Translations under genes and position numbers: made by a program
Notes under the pieces: generated by a model
Database searches by the model: none
The model's input: only the letters and a program-made list of their open reading frames with translations
What the model was told of the DNA's origin: nothing
Source: Alphaproteobacteria bacterium
Lineage (GTDB): Bacteria > Pseudomonadota > Alphaproteobacteria > Micropepsales > Micropepsaceae
Direction: 5' to 3'
Assembly: GCA_019508105.1 (NCBI GenBank)
Contig: JAEKMB010000162.1
Location: 1-6,239, forward strand
DNA length: 6,239 nt
In this document: in pieces, positions 5,453 through 6,239 of the stretch
Layout of the letters: the number at the start of each line of letters is the position of its first letter
Numbering within the stretch: position 1 is the first letter of the stretch

Positions 5453-6239
5453 CTATGTCGCTCTCAGGGCTTCTACCACGGGGCGGCGCGCCGCGCGAAT
5501 GGATGGCAGCAGCCCGCCCAATATGGCCACCGCCACGGCCCACAAGACCGCCATCCCGATCAGGGCCGGCGAAACAGTAAGCTTGAAAACATTCTGCCCG
5601 AAGCTGCCGTCCACGCCGTCATAAAGCGTCCAGGCGATCAAGGCCCCGATCAATGCGCCGGCGACCGACAGCGCCACCGCCTCCAGAATGACCGACACCG
5701 CCACCGGGAAGGCGTTATAGCCTATCGCGCGCAAGGTGGCGATTTCCCGCGCCCGCGCCGCCACGGCCGCATACATGGTGTTGAAGCAGCCGAACAGTGC
5801 CCCTATCCCCATGATGATGCCGATGCCGTAAGCGATCACCTTGAAGAAGTCGGAAATGCCGGCGCTGATCTTCTTGTACCAATCGCTCTGCAGGATGGGA
5901 TCAACCGCCAAGGTGGGATTGGTCGTCAAAGCGCGTTTGAAAACCGCGAAGGCGGACGGCGACGCCAGCCGCACCAACACGCTGTTATAGGCCGGCCGGC
6001 GGATGGCCTTCATCACCGTTTCGGTATCGCCGATCAGTTGGCCATCCAACAGGTCGCCGGTGGTGTAACTGCCGACAATGGGCCATTCCCCATCCGGCAG
6101 AATTACCTTGTCGCCCACATTCATGCCCTTGAACTGGGTCTTGGCCAAAACGCCCACGATCAGCTCGCGGGTGCCTGCGCGGAACATGCGGCCCGACACC
6201 ATATGGAATTCCGGGCGCAGCATGATCCCCTTGGGCCCA
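5453..6239 (-). CDS. ABC transporter permease, FtsX/MacB type, C-terminal part (runs off right edge)
   Basis: Inner-membrane permease of the MacB/DevC/FtsX type, which with an ATPase and the adjacent adaptor moves a substrate through a tripartite exporter. About 261 residues are visible; the frame is open to the edge (GPKGI precedes the first in-window Met), so the N-terminal membrane helix and part of the periplasmic domain are missing. The visible periplasmic part has the typical blocks SGRMFRAGTRELIVG, FKGMNVGDKV and WPIVGSYTTGD. The C-terminal FtsX domain has three membrane helices: VIAYGIGIIMGIGALFGCF, then (after the REIATLRAIGYN loop) VILEAVALSVAGALIGALIA, and LIGMAVLWAVAVAILGGLLP, ending SIRAARRPVVEALRAT. 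The R-E-I-A-T-L-R-A-I-G loop is the family's cytoplasmic coupling helix that contacts the ATPase. The in-window ATG at 6223 is internal and not the start. The missing ATPase is expected beyond the right edge, since none follows the adaptor. Confidence 0.92.
   Translation of the reverse strand, partial: GPKGIMLRPEFHMVSGRMFRAGTRELIVGVLAKTQFKGMNVGDKVILPDGEWPIVGSYTTGDLLDGQLIGDTETVMKAIRRPAYNSVLVRLASPSAFAVFKRALTTNPTLAVDPILQSDWYKKISAGISDFFKVIAYGIGIIMGIGALFGCFNTMYAAVAARAREIATLRAIGYNAFPVAVSVILEAVALSVAGALIGALIAWTLYDGVDGSFGQNVFKLTVSPALIGMAVLWAVAVAILGGLLPSIRAARRPVVEALRAT

Overview
The window looks like chromosomal DNA of a GC-rich Gram-negative bacterium. An Alphaproteobacterium is most likely: the MotB N-terminus (GGHGGHHGGAWKVAYADF) and the Bpt/Ate leucyltransferase are of the kind found there, and the GC-rich third codon positions agree. 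I cannot name a genus. There is no rRNA, tRNA, CRISPR array, insertion sequence or phage gene. Seven protein genes fill about 95% of the window, two of them cut by its edges.

Layout. 1-1265 (minus) is the N-terminal 421 residues of an OprO/OprP-type outer-membrane porin that continues past the left edge. Directly upstream on the same strand, 5 bases away, is a small flavin reductase-like protein (1271-1825); the two are probably one transcript. Diverging from it is motB (1959-2852, plus), the peptidoglycan-anchored flagellar stator subunit, with no motA in view. Next on the plus strand is a bpt/ate-family leucyl/arginyl-tRNA-protein transferase (2984-3640). It meets a minus-strand DUF4142 secreted protein (3637-4194) tail to tail, with overlapping stop codons. 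Upstream of DUF4142 on the minus strand, behind a perfect 9-bp hairpin, is an export operon: the C-terminal part of an ABC permease (5453 to the right edge), then a periplasmic adaptor of the HlyD/MacA type (4258-5445), 7 bases apart. The ATPase and the permease start should lie beyond the right edge.

How the genes work together. Most products belong to the envelope (porin, stator anchor, secreted four-helix protein, tripartite exporter), but I see no single pathway linking them. The clearest joint unit is the permease plus adaptor, which with an ATPase and a TolC-like channel would export a substrate across both membranes.

Most notable observation. The bpt gene is in frame but lacks about 24 codons that the family carries near the C-terminus (the Y-V-Y-L-G-Y-W ... 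K-M-x-Y-K block), as if a clean deletion had removed part of the transferase core. MotB has Gly where the family has the peptidoglycan-contacting Asp of GHTD. I found no convincing evidence of a wholly new system.
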